DNA of 64,000 nucleotides, from assembly GCF_900100965.1 (NCBI RefSeq), contig NZ_FMUJ01000007.1, positions 203,690 through 267,689 of the forward strand, in the 5' to 3' direction. Under the pieces are notes generated by a model. It made no database searches. It was not told the origin of the DNA and saw only the letters and a program-made list of their open reading frames with translations. The position numbers and the translations under genes were made by a program. This stretch comes from Variovorax sp. EL159 (GTDB lineage Bacteria > Pseudomonadota > Gammaproteobacteria > Burkholderiales > Burkholderiaceae_C). The stretch's first letter is position 1. The number at the start of each line of letters is the position of its first letter. Of the stretch, positions 1-9,099 are shown in pieces.

Positions 1-206
1 CGGGCCCTCTGCACCAGCTGGTGCCCCGCCTCGGTGGGCTGCACCGTGCGGCCGGCGCGCGCCAGCAGCGGCGCATTGAGTTCGCGCTCCAGCGTGCGGA
101 TCTGCTGGGCCACCGCCGCGGGCGTCAGGTCGAGGCGGCGCGCGGCCTCCGACATCGAGCCCGATTCCACCACCAGGAGAAAGCTGTGCAGGTAGGCCGT
201 TTCCAT
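1..206 (-). CDS. LysR-family transcriptional regulator (N-terminal part, cut by window edge)
   Basis: Read on the minus strand from an ATG at 206, the protein starts MKTAYLHSFLLVVESGSMSE and continues into a classic LysR winged helix (AARRLDLTPAAVAQQIRTLE). Only about 68 residues are in the window; the effector-binding domain lies beyond position 1. The gene is divergent from the CitE-like gene at 283, the usual layout in which a LysR protein controls the neighbouring catabolic operon. The 76-bp gap is AT-rich compared with its surroundings and holds an imperfect dyad. The family call is secure from the helix-turn-helix; the effector is unknown. Confidence 0.85.
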   Translation of the reverse strand, partial: METAYLHSFLLVVESGSMSEAARRLDLTPAAVAQQIRTLERELNAPLLARAGRTVQPTEAGHQLVQRA

Positions 207-220
207 GAAGATAATTTTCC

Positions 221-235
221 TATCATCTGATCATA
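221..235. promoter_or_regulatory. Candidate LysR binding site in divergent promoter
   Basis: TATCATCTGATCATA is an imperfect dyad (TAT.AT / AT.ATA) that twice fits the LysR T-N11-A rule. It lies in an AT-rich patch between the divergent LysR start (206) and the CitE-like start (283). The position and symmetry are seen; the binding protein is inferred. Confidence 0.4.
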
Positions 236-282
236 GAGAGCATATGTTTTTCTAATCTCATGAACTGCACACACTGCGGTGC

Positions 283-1155
283 ATGAGAAGCAAACTGTTC
301 GTTCCCGGCACGCGCCCCGAGTTGTTCGCCAAGGCGTTGGGCAGCGCGGCCGATGGCATCTGCCTCGACCTGGAAGACGCGGTGTCCGAACCGCGCAAGG
401 ACGAGGCGCGCGACACCGTGCGGCAACTGCTGCTGCAAGGCGGCGAGGCCACCGCATCCGGCAAGACGCTGATCGTTCGCGTCAACGCCATGGACACGCC
501 GCACTTCGCGCACGACGTGGCAGCGACGGTGCAACCCGGCGTGCACCTCATCAACCTGCCGAAGCCGGAAAGCCCCGCGCATGTGCGCGCCGCGGTCGAG
601 GCGATCGAGCGCGCCGAACAGGCCAACGGCGTGCGCACGCCCGTCGGCCTGCTGCTGAACATCGAGTCGCCCGCTGCCTTGCGCACGGCATCGCAACTCG
701 CACTGGCCCATCCGCGCGTAGTAGGCCTGCAGCTGGGCCTGGGCGACCTGTTCGAGCCGCTGGGCATTGCGCGGCGCGAGCCGGCGGCCATCCAGCAGGC
801 GATGTTCGCGGTGCGCATGGCCGCCGGCGAAGCGGGCATCTACGCCTACGACTGTGCCTTCGCCGACATCCGCGACGCCGAAGGATTCCGCGCCGAGGCC
901 ATGCTGTCGCGCAACCTCGGCTTTCTCGGAAAGACCTGCATCCACCCGAGCCAGATCGCCATCGCCAACGAGGTGTTCCGCCCCACCGACGAAGAAATCG
1001 CGCACGCATGCAAGGTGGTCGAGGCCGCCCGCGACGCCGATGCGAATGGCGTGGGCGCCTATGTGGTGGACGGAAAAATGATCGACATCCCCTTCGTGAT
1101 CCGCGCGCGCGCCATCGTGGCGAGCGCGCGCAGCCTCGGCCTGCTGCCGGGCTGA
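283..1155 (+). CDS. HpcH/HpaI aldolase/citrate lyase family protein (CitE-like CoA-ester lyase)
   Basis: 290 residues, the normal length for stand-alone CitE-like TIM-barrel lyases. It opens MRSKLFVPGTRPELFAKAL and carries GICLDLEDAV (residues 25-34), the acidic Mg-binding region, then LLNIESPAAL and GLQLGLGDL, typical of the family. Such enzymes cleave citramalyl-, malyl- or related hydroxyacyl-CoA to an acyl-CoA and a keto acid. No CitD or CitF citrate-lyase subunit is nearby, so it is not part of a citrate lyase complex. It begins an operon with a Bug receptor and a CaiB/BaiF CoA-transferase that could supply the CoA thioester. The exact substrate is unknown. Confidence 0.88.
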   Translation: MRSKLFVPGTRPELFAKALGSAADGICLDLEDAVSEPRKDEARDTVRQLLLQGGEATASGKTLIVRVNAMDTPHFAHDVAATVQPGVHLINLPKPESPAHVRAAVEAIERAEQANGVRTPVGLLLNIESPAALRTASQLALAHPRVVGLQLGLGDLFEPLGIARREPAAIQQAMFAVRMAAGEAGIYAYDCAFADIRDAEGFRAEAMLSRNLGFLGKTCIHPSQIAIANEVFRPTDEEIAHACKVVEAARDADANGVGAYVVDGKMIDIPFVIRARAIVASARSLGLLPG

Positions 1156-1192
1156 CCCTCTCGCTTCAAGAAAAAAACCGGAGACAAGACAC

Positions 1193-2185
1193 ATGCCCTC
1201 ATCCCTTCGCCTGCGCGATCTTGGCCTTGCCATGGCCCTTCTTTCGGGCATTGGCCTGCCGGGCACCTGCGCATTCGCACAACCGCCCGCGTACCCGGCC
1301 AAGCCCGTCACCATCGTCGTTCCCTATCCGGCCGGCGGCTCGAACGACACCTTCGCGCGGCAGGTGGCCAAGGAACTGGGCGACGAACTCAAGCAGCCCG
1401 TGATCATCGACAACCGCCCCGGCGCGAGCGGCAACACCGGCACCGCGCAGGTCGCCAAGGCCACGCCCGACGGCTACCTGCTGGTGGCGGTGTCTTCGAG
1501 CATGACGACCAACGCGGCCGTGCAATCGAAGCTCCCCTTCGATCCGGTCAAGGGCCTGGCGCCCGTGGCCATGTTCGCCAAGGGACCGTTCATCGTCGCG
1601 GTCAACAACGACTTTCCGGCAAAGACGCCGGCCGAGCTGATCGCCGCCATCAAGGCGAAGCCGGGCCAGTACAACTACGCGTCGTCGGGCTCGGGTAGCG
1701 TCAACCAGTTCGGCACCGAGCTGCTCAAGGCCAAGGTGGGCGACCTGCAGATCGCGCACATCCCCTACAAGGGCATGGGCCCGGCCGTGACCGACCTGAT
1801 CGGCAACCAGACGCAGCTGCTGATCTCCAGCGGCCCGTCGCTGCTGCCGATGGTGCGTGCCGGCAAGCTGCGTGCCGTCGGCATCACGAGCCTGAAGGCC
1901 AGCCCGGTCGCGCCCGAACTCACGCCCATGTCCACGGCCGTGCCGGGCTACGAATTCGAACTCTGGTGGGGCCTGCTGGCACCGGCCGGCACACCGCCCG
2001 ATGTGGTCGCCAAGCTCAACGGCGCCGTCAACCGCATCCTGGCCAAGCCGGCAATCGCGGCCAACTTCCTGCGCGAAGGCGCCATCGCCACGCCGCTCAC
2101 GCCGGCGCAGTTCGGCACGGTCATCGCCGACGACGTGGCGCGCTGGAAGACGCTGGCGCGGCAACAGAACATCACCGCCGATTGA
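1193..2185 (+). CDS. Bug/TctC-family tripartite tricarboxylate transporter substrate-binding protein (1)
   Basis: 330 residues with an N-terminal signal peptide ending near CAFAQ, then the family hallmark KPVTIVVPYPAGGSNDTFAR, the IIDNRPGASGN loop and an IPYKGMGPAVTDLIGNQ segment. Bug proteins bind carboxylates in the periplasm and normally deliver them to TctA/TctB membrane subunits, which are absent from this window. A ribosome-binding site (GGAGACA) precedes the ATG. The gene sits 37 bp after the CitE-like lyase and 29 bp before the CoA-transferase, so it probably captures the substrate of that operon. Confidence 0.93.
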   Translation: MPSSLRLRDLGLAMALLSGIGLPGTCAFAQPPAYPAKPVTIVVPYPAGGSNDTFARQVAKELGDELKQPVIIDNRPGASGNTGTAQVAKATPDGYLLVAVSSSMTTNAAVQSKLPFDPVKGLAPVAMFAKGPFIVAVNNDFPAKTPAELIAAIKAKPGQYNYASSGSGSVNQFGTELLKAKVGDLQIAHIPYKGMGPAVTDLIGNQTQLLISSGPSLLPMVRAGKLRAVGITSLKASPVAPELTPMSTAVPGYEFELWWGLLAPAGTPPDVVAKLNGAVNRILAKPAIAANFLREGAIATPLTPAQFGTVIADDVARWKTLARQQNITAD

Positions 2186-2214
2186 AGACAGACGACAAAG
2201 AGAAAGAAAGATCC

Positions 2215-3396
2215 ATGAGCCTCGACGCCCCCCACGACGACACACGCCTGCCTGCGCGCGGCGGCCCGGCCGGGCCGTTGAGCGGCCTGCGCGTGCTCGA
2301 TCTGAGCGCCTACATCGCGGGCCCGTACGGCTGCTCGCTGCTGGCCGACCAGGGCGCGGAAGTCATCAAGATCGAGCCGCCCACCGGCGACAACCTGCGC
2401 AAGTACCCCTCGACGCTGGAAGCCGAAAGCCGCGCGTTCATCGGCGTCAACCGCAGCAAGCTCGGCGTGGTGCTCGACCTGAAGAATGCGGATGACCTTG
2501 CCGCGCTGATGGCGCTGGTGCGCACGGCCGATGTGCTGGTGCACAACTTCCGGCCCAGCGTGCCGCCCCGGCTGGGCATTGCGTACGAACAACTGAAGAC
2601 CGTCAACCCGCGCCTGATCTATTGCAGCGTTACCGGCTATGGCGAAACCGGTCCGCTGCGCGAGAAGGCGGGCTACGACCAGGTGCTGCAGACCATGACC
2701 GGCATGTGTGCACTGCAAGGCAAGCGCGGCGAAGCACCCGAAATTCTTTATGGCTCGGTGGTCGACTACTACGCCGCCGCGCTGGTGGCCGCGGGCGTGG
2801 CCTCGGCGCTGTACGAGCGCGAGAAAAGCGGCCAGGGCCAGTACGTCGGCGTGTCGCTGCTGCGCTCGGCGCTCACGATGCAGTCGGCGCGCATGGTGTG
2901 GGCCGAGGGCGAGCCGAAAGACGTGGGGCGCGACATGCGCTCGGGCGGCATCACCGGCCTGCACCCGACGCACGAGGGCTACATCTACATCTCGGCCAAC
3001 ACGCCGCATTTCTGGCAGGCGCTGTGCGCCAAGGTCGGCCTGCCCGAACTCGCGGCCGACGAACGTTATGACTCGGTGCGCAAGCGCGCGCAGCACTTCG
3101 CGGAGATCGTGCCGAAGCTGCGCACCGCGCTGGCCACGCGCACCGCGCTCGAATGGGAAGCGCTGTTCGGCGAAGACGTGCCCTGCTCCGCCGCGCGCAC
3201 GGTCGAGGACATGTTCGACAACGAACAGGTGCTGGCCGAAGACATGGTCGCGACCTTCGCGCACCCCACGCTCGGCACCTACCGTGGCTTCACACGGCCG
3301 GTGCAGTTCGGCCGCACGCCGGGCCCCGAGCCCTTTGCCGCGCCGACGCTGGGGCAGCACACCGACGCGGTGCTGGCAACGCGCAAGGCCCCATGA
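2215..3396 (+). CDS. CaiB/BaiF family CoA-transferase
   Basis: 393 residues from the ATG at 2215, which follows a purine-rich AGAAAGAAAGA leader; the open frame extends upstream but would overlap the Bug gene. The start region (LSGLRVLDLSAYIAGPYGCS, then LLADQGAEVIKIEPP) is the class III CoA-transferase signature. Asp184 in SVVDYYAAA is the expected catalytic nucleophile position. These enzymes move CoA from a donor such as succinyl-CoA to a carboxylic acid. Next to a CitE-like lyase it suggests an activate-then-cleave pathway for a hydroxy di- or tricarboxylate. Its stop overlaps the start of the next gene (ATGA). Confidence 0.92.
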   Translation: MSLDAPHDDTRLPARGGPAGPLSGLRVLDLSAYIAGPYGCSLLADQGAEVIKIEPPTGDNLRKYPSTLEAESRAFIGVNRSKLGVVLDLKNADDLAALMALVRTADVLVHNFRPSVPPRLGIAYEQLKTVNPRLIYCSVTGYGETGPLREKAGYDQVLQTMTGMCALQGKRGEAPEILYGSVVDYYAAALVAAGVASALYEREKSGQGQYVGVSLLRSALTMQSARMVWAEGEPKDVGRDMRSGGITGLHPTHEGYIYISANTPHFWQALCAKVGLPELAADERYDSVRKRAQHFAEIVPKLRTALATRTALEWEALFGEDVPCSAARTVEDMFDNEQVLAEDMVATFAHPTLGTYRGFTRPVQFGRTPGPEPFAAPTLGQHTDAVLATRKAP

Positions 3397-4268
3397 ACGC
3401 GAGCGCCGCATACCCGCACAGCAGCGGCACGCACAAGCCCGCCGGCGTGGCACCGACAGGCGCCTGCGACGCGCACATGCACATCTACGACCGCCGCTTC
3501 GCGCATTTCGGCGCGCCGGATGCCATGGTCGACGGCGCCACCGTCGACGACTACCGCCAGCTGCAGCAACGCATCGGCACGCGGCGCACGGTCGTCGTGC
3601 AGCCGCGCGCGCACGGCACTGACAACAGCGTGACGCTGGCCGCCATCCGCTCGCTGGGCACCGCGCATGCACGAGGCATCGCGGTGCTGCGGCCCGACGT
3701 GAGCGATGCCGAACTCGAACGCCTGCACGCGGGTGGCATTCGCGGCATCCGCTTCACGCTCTACACGCCCACGCATGCGGCGACCGATTTCTCCATGGTC
3801 GAGCCGCTGGCGCAACGCGTGCACGCGCTGGGCTGGCATGTGCAACTGCACTGGAGCGCCGACCAGATCGCGGCGCACGCGGCCTTGCTGGCGCGCCTGC
3901 CCTGCACGATTGTGTTCGACCATCTGGCTCGGCTGCCCTTGCCCGATGCCGCATCGCATCCCGCGTTCGGCGTCGTCAGCCGGCTGCGCGACAACGGCCG
4001 CACGTGGATCAAGCTGTCGGGCGCCTACCTCGACTCCAAGGTGGGCGCCGCTGGCGGCTATGCCGACACGACCGCCATCGCGCAGGCCTGGGTGCAACAG
4101 GCACCCGAGCGCGTGGTGTGGGGCAGCGACTGGCCGCACCCGACCGAGCCCATCGCCAAGCCCGACGACGCGGTGCTGTTCGACCTGCTCAGCGAGTGGG
4201 TGCCCGATGCAGCCACGCGCCACCGCGTGCTGGTCGACAACCCGGCGCGGCTCTACGACTTTTCCTGA
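3393..4268 (+). CDS. Amidohydrolase family protein (PDC-lactonase / galactarolactone-isomerase-like, COG3618 type)
   Basis: 291 residues, starting at an ATG that overlaps the stop of the CoA-transferase gene. It carries the metal-binding CDAHMHIYDRR motif near residue 29, VQLHW, IVFDHLARLP, WIKLSGAYLDS and VVWGSDWPHP with the C-terminal catalytic Asp. This combination marks the amidohydrolase_2 group containing 2-pyrone-4,6-dicarboxylate lactonase and D-galactarolactone isomerase, which act on lactones of polycarboxylic or sugar acids. In this operon it could open a lactone before CoA activation. Which lactone is used cannot be read from sequence. Confidence 0.88.
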   Translation: MNASAAYPHSSGTHKPAGVAPTGACDAHMHIYDRRFAHFGAPDAMVDGATVDDYRQLQQRIGTRRTVVVQPRAHGTDNSVTLAAIRSLGTAHARGIAVLRPDVSDAELERLHAGGIRGIRFTLYTPTHAATDFSMVEPLAQRVHALGWHVQLHWSADQIAAHAALLARLPCTIVFDHLARLPLPDAASHPAFGVVSRLRDNGRTWIKLSGAYLDSKVGAAGGYADTTAIAQAWVQQAPERVVWGSDWPHPTEPIAKPDDAVLFDLLSEWVPDAATRHRVLVDNPARLYDFS

Positions 4269-4296
4269 AACCACAAAGACCGAGCGAGACATCCGA

Positions 4297-5268
4297 ATGA
4301 AGAGAAGAACAAGCCGCGTACTGGCATCGATCGCGGCGCTGGCCGCCTGCGTGCCGCTGCTGGGCAGGGCCGCCGCATGGCCCGACAAGCCGATCCGCAT
4401 GGTGGTGCCCTACGCCGCGGGCGGTGGCGCCGACAACACCGCGCGCATCGTCGCGCAACAGATGAGCGTTGCGCTAGGCCAGCAGATCATCATCGACAAC
4501 AAGCCCGGCGCGGGCGGCGTGATCGGCGCCGACAACGTGGCCAAGGCGCCCGGCGACGGCTACACGGTGCTGTACGACGCGTCGGCGTTCTCGGTCAATC
4601 CGTCGCTGCGCAAGCTGCCTTTCGACGCGGCGAAAGACTTCATTCCGGTGTCGCTGGTGGCCACCGCGCCGCAGATCCTCGTGGTGCCCGCCACCGCGCC
4701 GTACAAGACGGTCGCCGAGTTCCTGGACTTCGCGCGCAAGAACCCCGGCAAGCTGAGCTTTGCCTCGGCGGGCGGCGGCACCGGCTCGCACCTGGCGGGC
4801 GAAGCGCTGAACGAGCAGGCGAAGATCAACCTGATGCACGTGCCCTACAAGGGCGGCGCGCCCGCGCTGACCGACGTGATGGGCGAGCAGGTGTCGGCCT
4901 ACTTCGGCAACGCGGCATCGACCCTCGGCTATGTGCAGTCGGGCAAGCTGCGCGCGCTGGCCGTGAGTTCGGCCCGGCGCGTGCCCACCTTGCCCGACAC
5001 GCCGACGCTCGCCGAGTCGGGCCTGCCGGGCTACAACGTCGTCGAGTGGAACGGCGTGTTCCTGCCCAAGGGCACGCCGCCCGATATCGTGCAGAAGCTC
5101 GGCAAGGCAGTGCAGGCAGCGGTCAACGAACCCAAGGTCCGGCAGAAGCTGCTTGCTCTCGGGCTGGAACCCGCGGGCACGACGCCCGAGGCGTTCTCGA
5201 AGTTCGTGCAGGACGAAACCGGCCGCGTCAGCGCGTTGGTGCGTGCGCGCAATATCCGGGTCGATTGA
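4297..5268 (+). CDS. Bug/TctC-family substrate-binding protein (2)
   Basis: 323 residues from the ATG at 4297 (MKRRTSRVLASIAALAACV), followed by a signal peptide ending near GRAAA. It then has the family pattern WPDKPIRMVVPYAAGGGADN, the IIDNKPGAGGVIGADNVAKA loop, and HVPYKGGAPALTDVMGEQV. It is a second, non-identical receptor in the same operon as the one at 1193, so the operon may import two related carboxylates or one in two forms. It lies 28 bp after the amidohydrolase gene and closes the operon. Confidence 0.93.
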   Translation: MKRRTSRVLASIAALAACVPLLGRAAAWPDKPIRMVVPYAAGGGADNTARIVAQQMSVALGQQIIIDNKPGAGGVIGADNVAKAPGDGYTVLYDASAFSVNPSLRKLPFDAAKDFIPVSLVATAPQILVVPATAPYKTVAEFLDFARKNPGKLSFASAGGGTGSHLAGEALNEQAKINLMHVPYKGGAPALTDVMGEQVSAYFGNAASTLGYVQSGKLRALAVSSARRVPTLPDTPTLAESGLPGYNVVEWNGVFLPKGTPPDIVQKLGKAVQAAVNEPKVRQKLLALGLEPAGTTPEAFSKFVQDETGRVSALVRARNIRVD

Positions 5269-5367
5269 TTCGCCGGGCCGCGCCTTCGCTCACGTCGAGC
5301 GTGAAGACGCCACAGGCCTGGTCCGGTGGTGCGTCGGGCGCACCGTCGTTTCGATGGCCTGAAGAAT

Positions 5368-6303
5368 TCAGCCGCGCGACGCACCGTCATTGACCAGCTG
5401 CCACAGCGCCTCGGCCACCGGCGCCATGTGCGCGGTCTGCCGGTACAGCCGGATGTCCACCGGCACCCGCCACGCGCCCGCGCCGGCATCCACCAGCGTT
5501 CCGTTGCGCAGATCGTCCGCCACGAGGCTCATCGGCAACCACGCAAGGCCGCGCCCTTCGAGCGCCATCGTGCGCAGCAGCGCGGCGTGGTGCGCGGTGA
5601 AGACCACCGACAGCGATGAAGCGAAGTCCTTGCCGAACTCGCTGCCCTGGATCGACCGCATGATCCGCCCCAGGCCCGATGCCTCGCTGTACGCCAGCAC
5701 CGACGGCGCCTGTCCGCTGCCGAGCGCGTGCAGCGGCGCACCGTTCGCATCGGGCGCCGCGACCGGCAGCAGCACGTCGTCGCTCAGGCGTTGCATCGGG
5801 TACTGCGCATCGTCGAGCCTGCCCGGCGCATCGGCATGGCCATGGCACAGCACGAACTGCACGCGGCGCTGCAGCATCAGGTCTTCGCAGGCCAGGGAGC
5901 TGTCTGAAATCGTCTGGATCGGCCCCAGGGTCAGCCGGGCTTCGATGCTGCCCAGCCAGCGCGGAAAGAAGGTGAGCGACAGCACGTGCGTGGCCGCGAA
6001 GCTCAGGCTAGCCGCGGCCAGATCGTGCGCGGCCTTTGCCTTGATGCGGGCGGCTTCAAGGCCGGCCAGCACTTCCTGCAGCAACGGCTGAAAGCGCTTG
6101 CCCGCTGCCGTCAGCGCTGTGGGGTGCGCGCTGCGGTCGAACAGGTCGACGCCCACCCACTCCTCCAGCGCGCGGATGTGGCGGCTGAACGCGGGCTGGG
6201 CGATGGCGCGTGCCTGCGCCGCGCGCGAGAAATTGCCGGTCTCGGCCAGGGCCAGGAAATCTTCCAGCCATTCGAGGTCGAGGGGTCGGTTGCCGGGGCC
6301 CAT
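5368..6303 (-). CDS. LysR-family transcriptional regulator
   Basis: 311 residues from the ATG at 6303; no in-frame start upstream fits better. The N-terminal winged helix (LEWLEDFLALAETGNFSRAA, then FSRHIRALEEWVGVDLFDRS) is typical LysR, followed by a LysR substrate-binding domain to the C-terminus. It is divergent from the DapA-family gene at 6421. The 117-bp gap contains AATAG and GTATT half-sites that could be a weak LysR dyad. It probably controls the 6421-10306 operon, whose substrate is likely to be the inducer. Confidence 0.92.
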   Translation of the reverse strand: MGPGNRPLDLEWLEDFLALAETGNFSRAAQARAIAQPAFSRHIRALEEWVGVDLFDRSAHPTALTAAGKRFQPLLQEVLAGLEAARIKAKAAHDLAAASLSFAATHVLSLTFFPRWLGSIEARLTLGPIQTISDSSLACEDLMLQRRVQFVLCHGHADAPGRLDDAQYPMQRLSDDVLLPVAAPDANGAPLHALGSGQAPSVLAYSEASGLGRIMRSIQGSEFGKDFASSLSVVFTAHHAALLRTMALEGRGLAWLPMSLVADDLRNGTLVDAGAGAWRVPVDIRLYRQTAHMAPVAEALWQLVNDGASRG

Positions 6304-6420
6304 GCGCAGCGCGATCTGGTGGTTTGAATAGTTGTATGCGATTCGAGTATTGGACGGTTCGCACCCCGCCAGCAAAAGATGCACGCATTCCTGCACCTCG
6401 AACCCCAACGGAGACACAGC

Positions 6421-7359
6421 ATGCCTTCCATCGCGAATTATCGCGGGATCATTCCCGCCATTTCCTGCCCCTTCACCGCCGACCACCGCATCGACGAGCC
6501 GGCCTTGCGCAAGCTCGCTTCGTGGCTCGCGGGCCATGACGGCGTGGTGGCGATCATGACCAATGGCCACACCGGCGAAGTGTTTTCGCTGACCCCCACC
6601 GAGCGCGCCGAAGTGACCCGCATCGTTGCCGACGAGCTGCGCGGGCGCATGCCGGTGATCTCGTCCATCGTGTGCGAAGGGCTGGCCGAAGCCGCCGAGC
6701 ATGCGCGTGCCGCGCAGGCCGCCGGCGCCGTGGCGCTCGACGTGATGCCGCCGCACCATTGGCTGCGCTTCGGTTTCACGCCGGGACATGCGCTGCAGTA
6801 CTTCGACGCCATCCACCGCGCCGCGCCCGAGCTGGACCTGGTCTGCCACGTGTACCCTGCATGGACGCGCGCCTCGTACTCGTCGCAGCTGCTGGCCGAC
6901 CTGGCCCGCCTGCCCTACCTGCAGGCCTTCAAGGTCGGGCAGCGCGACATGAACAAGTACGCCCGCGACATCCAGGCGATCCGCGAGGCCGATGCGTCGA
7001 AGGCAATCCTCACCTGCCACGACGAGTACCTGCTGGCCTCGATGGTGCAAGGCGTCGATGGCGCGCTGGTCGGCTTCGCCACCTTCATCCCGCAACTCAT
7101 CATCGACCTGTGGAATGCGGTGAAGGCCGGCGACCTGAAGAAGGCGATGGCGGTGCAGGCGCTCATCACGCCGCTGAAGGATGCGGTGTACGGCGGCGGC
7201 GAGCCGACCGGCGAGGCGCATGCGCGCATGAAGGGCGGCATGTACCTGGCCGGCGTGCTCGACAACGCCACGGTGCGCCCGCCGACCGAAGCGCCCAACG
7301 CGCGCGAGATGCAAGCGCTGCACGCAGCCGTGCAGCAGGCCGGCCTGTCCAGGCGCTGA
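6421..7359 (+). CDS. Dihydrodipicolinate synthase (DapA) family lyase/dehydratase
   Basis: 312 residues from ATG 6421 (MPSIANYRGIIPAISCPFTA), preceded by CGGAGACA; an upstream in-frame ATG at 6379 lacks this leader. Features of the class I aldolase TIM barrel are visible: NGHTGEVFSLTPTERAEV, Tyr145 in HVYPAWT and the Schiff-base Lys171 in AFKVGQRDM. The gene starts an operon with a Bug receptor, an SDR and D-tartrate dehydratase, so a role on a sugar acid or keto acid is more likely than lysine synthesis. Keto-deoxy sugar-acid dehydratase or aldolase activity is possible but not proven. Confidence 0.88.
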   Translation: MPSIANYRGIIPAISCPFTADHRIDEPALRKLASWLAGHDGVVAIMTNGHTGEVFSLTPTERAEVTRIVADELRGRMPVISSIVCEGLAEAAEHARAAQAAGAVALDVMPPHHWLRFGFTPGHALQYFDAIHRAAPELDLVCHVYPAWTRASYSSQLLADLARLPYLQAFKVGQRDMNKYARDIQAIREADASKAILTCHDEYLLASMVQGVDGALVGFATFIPQLIIDLWNAVKAGDLKKAMAVQALITPLKDAVYGGGEPTGEAHARMKGGMYLAGVLDNATVRPPTEAPNAREMQALHAAVQQAGLSRR

Positions 7360-7412
7360 GCGCCAGCCCGACACGGCCGGGTCTTTCCCATAAACACAAG
7401 GAGACAAGAGAC

Positions 7413-8396
7413 ATGCAACGCCACCATTTCCTGCGCGCCGCGCAGGCCACGCTCATGGCCCTCGCGCTGGCCGCAGCCGCTCCGGGCTTTGCTCAACAGC
7501 AGACCTGGCCGAGCCGGCCGGTGCGCATGGTGATCCCGTTTCCGCCGGGCGGCACGCTCGACACCATCGGCCGCCTGCTGGCGCAGAAGCTCGGCGAGCA
7601 GACGGGACAGACCTTCATCGTCGAGAACCGGGCCGGCGGCAACGGCATCATCGGCGCCGACGTGGTGTCCAAGGCACCGGCGGATGGCTACACGCTGCTG
7701 TTCAACGCCTCGACCTTCACGACCGCACCAATGACGATGAAGTCCGTGCCCTACGACGTGGTGAAAGACTTCGCACCGGTGGCGCTGGTCGCCAAGGCGC
7801 CGCTGTCGGTGGCCATCAACAAGAACCTGCCGGTGACGGACGTGAAGTCGCTCATTGCCTATGCCAAGGCACATCCGGGCAAGATGACTTTCGCGGTGGG
7901 CTCGATCGGCTCGGCGGGCCACCTGTCGACCGAACTGCTAAAGCGCGCGGGCGGCGGGCTCGACTACCTGATCGTGCCGTACAAGGGCACCGCGCCGGCC
8001 TTCCAGGATTTGATCGGCGGGCAGATCGACGGCTTCATCGACCCCATCCTCGGATCGCTGCAGTACCAAAAGAGCGGCATGGTGAAGGTGATTGCCGTGA
8101 CCTCGGCCGCGCGCGCCACGAGCCTGCCGAACGTGCCCACGGTGGCCGAGAGCATTCCGGGCTACGAGTTCTACAGCTGGTATGGCCTCTGGGGCCCGGC
8201 GAAGCTGCCGCCCGCCATCACGCAACGGCTGAATGCCGAGGTCAACAAGGCCCTGGGCACCGACATGCGCGAGACGCTCAACGCGCAGGGCCTGCTGCTC
8301 ACGCCGGGCAGCGTCGACGACTTCGCCAGGTTCCAGGCGGCCGACATGGCGCGCTCGAAGAAGATCATTGTGGAAGGCCGCATCCATGTCGAATGA
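7413..8396 (+). CDS. Bug/TctC-family substrate-binding protein (3)
   Basis: 327 residues from ATG 7413 behind a good ribosome-binding site (AAGGAGACAAG). The signal peptide (ALALAAAAPGFAQ) is followed by RPVRMVIPFPPGGTLDTIGR, the VENRAGGNGIIGADVVSKAP loop and IVPYKGTAPAFQDLIGGQID. It is the periplasmic carboxylate receptor of the tartrate-type operon. Its end overlaps the start of the SDR gene by 11 bp, suggesting coupled translation. No TctA/TctB membrane partner is present nearby. Confidence 0.93.
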   Translation: MQRHHFLRAAQATLMALALAAAAPGFAQQQTWPSRPVRMVIPFPPGGTLDTIGRLLAQKLGEQTGQTFIVENRAGGNGIIGADVVSKAPADGYTLLFNASTFTTAPMTMKSVPYDVVKDFAPVALVAKAPLSVAINKNLPVTDVKSLIAYAKAHPGKMTFAVGSIGSAGHLSTELLKRAGGGLDYLIVPYKGTAPAFQDLIGGQIDGFIDPILGSLQYQKSGMVKVIAVTSAARATSLPNVPTVAESIPGYEFYSWYGLWGPAKLPPAITQRLNAEVNKALGTDMRETLNAQGLLLTPGSVDDFARFQAADMARSKKIIVEGRIHVE

Positions 8397-9099
8397 CGCC
8401 ATCGCAGCACCGCATGCCGTGGTGACGGGCAGCAGCGGCGGCATCGGCCGCGCCATCGCCTCGCACCTGCTGGCACAGGGCTGGCGCGTGAGCGGGCTCG
8501 ACCTCGCGGCGCCGACACTGCTGTCGCAGCCGGGCTTCACGCATGCGACGGTCGACCTGTCGCAACCCGAAGACATCGCGCGCGCCACGGCCGCGCTCGG
8601 AGACGTCGACGCGCTGGTGCATGCGGCCGGCGTGCTGCGCGTGGGCCCGCTGGGCCGGCTCGACCATGCGGGCGGCGAACTGATGTGGCGCCTGCATGTC
8701 GATGCAGCCACACGTCTGGCCGATGCCCTCGTGCCCGCGATGGCCGCGCGCGGCACCGGTGGCCGCGTGGTGTTCGTCGGCAGCCGCGTCGCGCAAGGCA
8801 TGCCGGGGCGCGGACAGTACGCCGGGACCAAGGCCGCGCTGATCGCGCTCGCGCGAAGCTGGGCGGCGGAAGTCGCCGACCGGGGCGTGACGATCAACGT
8901 GGTGTCGCCCGGCGCGACGCAGACCTCGATGCTGCAGGACCCTGCGCGCGCGGGCAGCGCGCCGCGCCTGCCGCCCATCGGCCGGCTGATCCAGCCCGAA
9001 GAAATCGCCGCGCTCGCCGGCTTCCTGCTGTCTCCATCGGCCGCCGCCATCACCGGGCAGGACATCGCCATCTGCGGCGGTGCATCGCTGCACCGCTGA
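8386..9099 (+). CDS. Short-chain dehydrogenase/reductase (SDR)
   Basis: 237 residues from the ATG at 8386, which lies inside the end of the Bug gene. It has the Rossmann motif TGSSGGIG (residues 14-21), NAD-binding HAAGVL, a Ser in FVGSRVAQG near residue 130 and the catalytic pair Tyr145/Lys149 (YAGTK). The C-terminus ITGQDIAICGG is typical of classical SDRs. Between a Bug receptor and D-tartrate dehydratase it probably oxidises or reduces a hydroxy acid in the same pathway. The substrate cannot be assigned. Confidence 0.9.
   Translation: MSNDAIAAPHAVVTGSSGGIGRAIASHLLAQGWRVSGLDLAAPTLLSQPGFTHATVDLSQPEDIARATAALGDVDALVHAAGVLRVGPLGRLDHAGGELMWRLHVDAATRLADALVPAMAARGTGGRVVFVGSRVAQGMPGRGQYAGTKAALIALARSWAAEVADRGVTINVVSPGATQTSMLQDPARAGSAPRLPPIGRLIQPEEIAALAGFLLSPSAAAITGQDIAICGGASLHR

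Noticed and set aside
6379..6420. Upstream in-frame ATG of the DapA-family gene at 6379
   Set aside because: It lacks a ribosome-binding site and adds residues that do not match the family start. The ATG at 6421 follows CGGAGACA.
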